Shown here: positions 41,927-42,688 of the stretch, piece after piece
Numbering within the stretch: position 1 is the first letter of the stretch
Layout: each line of letters starts with the position of its first letter
Origin: DATGLE01 sp035294325
GTDB taxonomy: Bacteria; Chloroflexota; Ktedonobacteria; Ktedonobacterales; Ktedonobacteraceae
DNA: 42,688 nucleotides
Assembly (NCBI GenBank): GCA_035294325.1
Contig: DATGLE010000140.1
Location: forward strand, 1 to 42,688
Direction of reading: 5' to 3'
Made by a program: the position numbers and the translations under genes
The notes under the pieces: generated by a model
Databases searched by the model: none
The model's input: the letters and a program-made list of their open reading frames with translations, nothing else
Told to the model about the DNA's origin: nothing

Positions 41927-42136
41927 CTAATCTCGCAGAGCAAGCCAGTTCTGTAAGTCTACATACGACACCCGCACCGCTCTACCAAACCGCTTAACAG
42001 GTAATCCTTCCTTCTGGATAAGCTCATAGACCTTATTCTTTCCCAAACCAAGACACTGCATTACTTGAGGAATCGTCAGCAGCAACGGCTGTACCGAAAC
42101 ATCCCCAGCATCCTTCACACGCGTACTTACGGCCAC
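41927..42136 (-). CDS. xis: excisionase-like helix-turn-helix protein
   Basis: A 69-residue MerR-like DNA-binding protein: LLLTIPQVMQCLGLGKNKVYELIQKEG, then LPVKRFGRAVRVSYVDLQNWL, the usual excisionase/recombination directionality pattern of actinomycete and Chloroflexota integrative elements. It starts at a GTG, two bases after the preceding small frame, whose final codons contain the GGGGAGGTG ribosome site. It is eight bases from the integrase gene, so the two are coupled. Confidence 0.9.
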   Translation of the reverse strand: MAVSTRVKDAGDVSVQPLLLTIPQVMQCLGLGKNKVYELIQKEGLPVKRFGRAVRVSYVDLQNWLALRD

Positions 42137-42137
42137 A

Positions 42138-42239
42138 TCACACCTCCCCCTCTAGCTGTACCAAGTTATCCAGCAAATCATCTAAGAGCACGAGCAGATC
42201 AGCCTCTAAGCACTGATCCTCCCATTTCGAGAACTTCAT
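42138..42239 (-). CDS. 33-residue acidic small protein
   Basis: ATG at 42239 with an ideal ribosome site AAAGGAGGTG six bases upstream, the best in the window. The peptide MKFSKWEDQC... is Leu- and Asp-rich (LLVLLDDLLDNLVQL), so it is probably one amphipathic helix. Its end overlaps the ribosome site of the excisionase gene, suggesting a translational-coupling leader or a small regulator of excision. No known family. Confidence 0.6.
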   Translation of the reverse strand: MKFSKWEDQCLEADLLVLLDDLLDNLVQLEGEV

Positions 42240-42265
42240 AGAACACCTCCTTTTAGAAAGGGGGC

Positions 42266-42688
42266 TTAGCGCCCACTGATGTACTCGTAAACTTGCCGCT
42301 GCTTCTCCTTCGCACCAGAAAGCCAGAGGAACCACAACCAGGCTGGGCGCCCTGCTGGGATAACCTCCACCCCATCGATCAGCAAGGCAGCCCATCCCTG
42401 GCGTTCCCCATACCGCTTGATGACCTCTAATCGCTGTATTTCCTCCATCAGCAAGGAAGAAGGCACGGCTCCCGCCGGTTCTCTACACCCCTCATCCCCC
42501 CCACCAGGGAGCATCTTGCTTGCCGAGGGGGCATATTGGGGCAGAGAAAAACCAGGTAGCCCCCCCGTCGCGCCGTCTTCCTGGCGCGGCGCAGGCGCGG
42601 CCTGCTGGTCCTGGTCAGGGGACGTGGCCGGATCGAAAGCCGGGGTATTTCGTGACACCTTTTCGTGACCGGCCTGGGCGGCGCACCT
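42266..42688 (-). CDS. unknown protein of the integrative element (runs off window)
   Basis: The minus-strand frame ends at 42266 and stays open to the window edge. A GTG at 42658 exists but has no spaced ribosome site, so a longer protein is likely. Visible residues are a Pro/Ala/Gly-rich disordered part followed by EEIQRLEVIKRYGERQGWAA, LLIDGVEVIPAGRPAWLWFL and KEKQRQVYEYISGR. No family recognised. It lies 26 bases upstream of the 33-residue gene, presumably in one transcript with xis and int. Confidence 0.6.
   Translation of the reverse strand, partial: RCAAQAGHEKVSRNTPAFDPATSPDQDQQAAPAPRQEDGATGGLPGFSLPQYAPSASKMLPGGGDEGCREPAGAVPSSLLMEEIQRLEVIKRYGERQGWAALLIDGVEVIPAGRPAWLWFLWLSGAKEKQRQVYEYISGR

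Overview
The window looks like a chromosomal segment of a Ktedonobacteria-like member of the Chloroflexota. This is inferred from gene content: NarL-type kinase/regulator pairs, a split cytochrome b (b6 plus subunit IV) with a Rieske protein, many polytopic proteins of unknown function, frequent GTG/TTG starts, and GC-rich coding DNA separated by palindrome-rich spacers. No ribosomal RNA or ribosomal protein gene is present to fix the taxonomy.

Layout. 1-519: start of an AI-2E/PerM-family transporter running off the left edge (minus strand). 948-3671: large membrane-anchored protein. 3935-8618: four co-directional genes (FAH-family hydrolase/isomerase, LLM flavin oxidoreductase, two-module VOC protein, amidohydrolase fused to a CIA30-like domain) resembling a small catabolic operon. 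8629-11514: ATP-grasp enzyme and MOP-family flippase (minus). 11758-13990: histidine kinase and response regulator. 14399-18922: metal-homeostasis cluster with a Fur-family regulator, CopC-like and YtkA-like proteins, and a DtxR/MntR-type regulator followed by an Nramp transporter; the promoter and a palindromic operator for the last pair are visible. 19228-21119: an AT-richer two-gene insertion, an AAA/OLD-type ATPase overlapping a DUF3226 (TOPRIM-like) protein, which is the best candidate for a poorly described anti-phage system here. 21292-24480: FAD oxidoreductase, zinc-ribbon membrane protein, small acidic protein. 24567-26345: second kinase/regulator pair. 26345-27260: about 900 bases without a gene, holding GC-rich repeats, a promoter-like site, palindromes and a long structured leader. 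27261-32149: respiratory/photosynthetic-type bc complex operon (cytochrome b, subunit IV, Rieske, a cupredoxin fused to a degenerate cytochrome c-like domain, an unknown polytopic protein). 32286-33755: glycogen synthase. 33846-36849: sigma factor with overlapping small partner, LarC, DUF1992 protein. 37163-40367: beta-phosphoglucomutase and GH65 phosphorylase, a disaccharide phosphorolysis pair. 40503-42688: tRNA-Glu(CTC) followed by the integrase end of an integrative element (integrase, excisionase, a 33-residue ORF, a gene running off the right edge).

The spacers carry at least three repeat families. One has long, nearly perfect palindromes with unrelated arm sequences, short loops and shared GC-rich flanks. 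One is a REPIN-like inverted pair. One is a CTGAGCGGCAGCG hairpin family. They are interspersed with ordinary housekeeping and accessory genes and are not explained by any gene annotated here.
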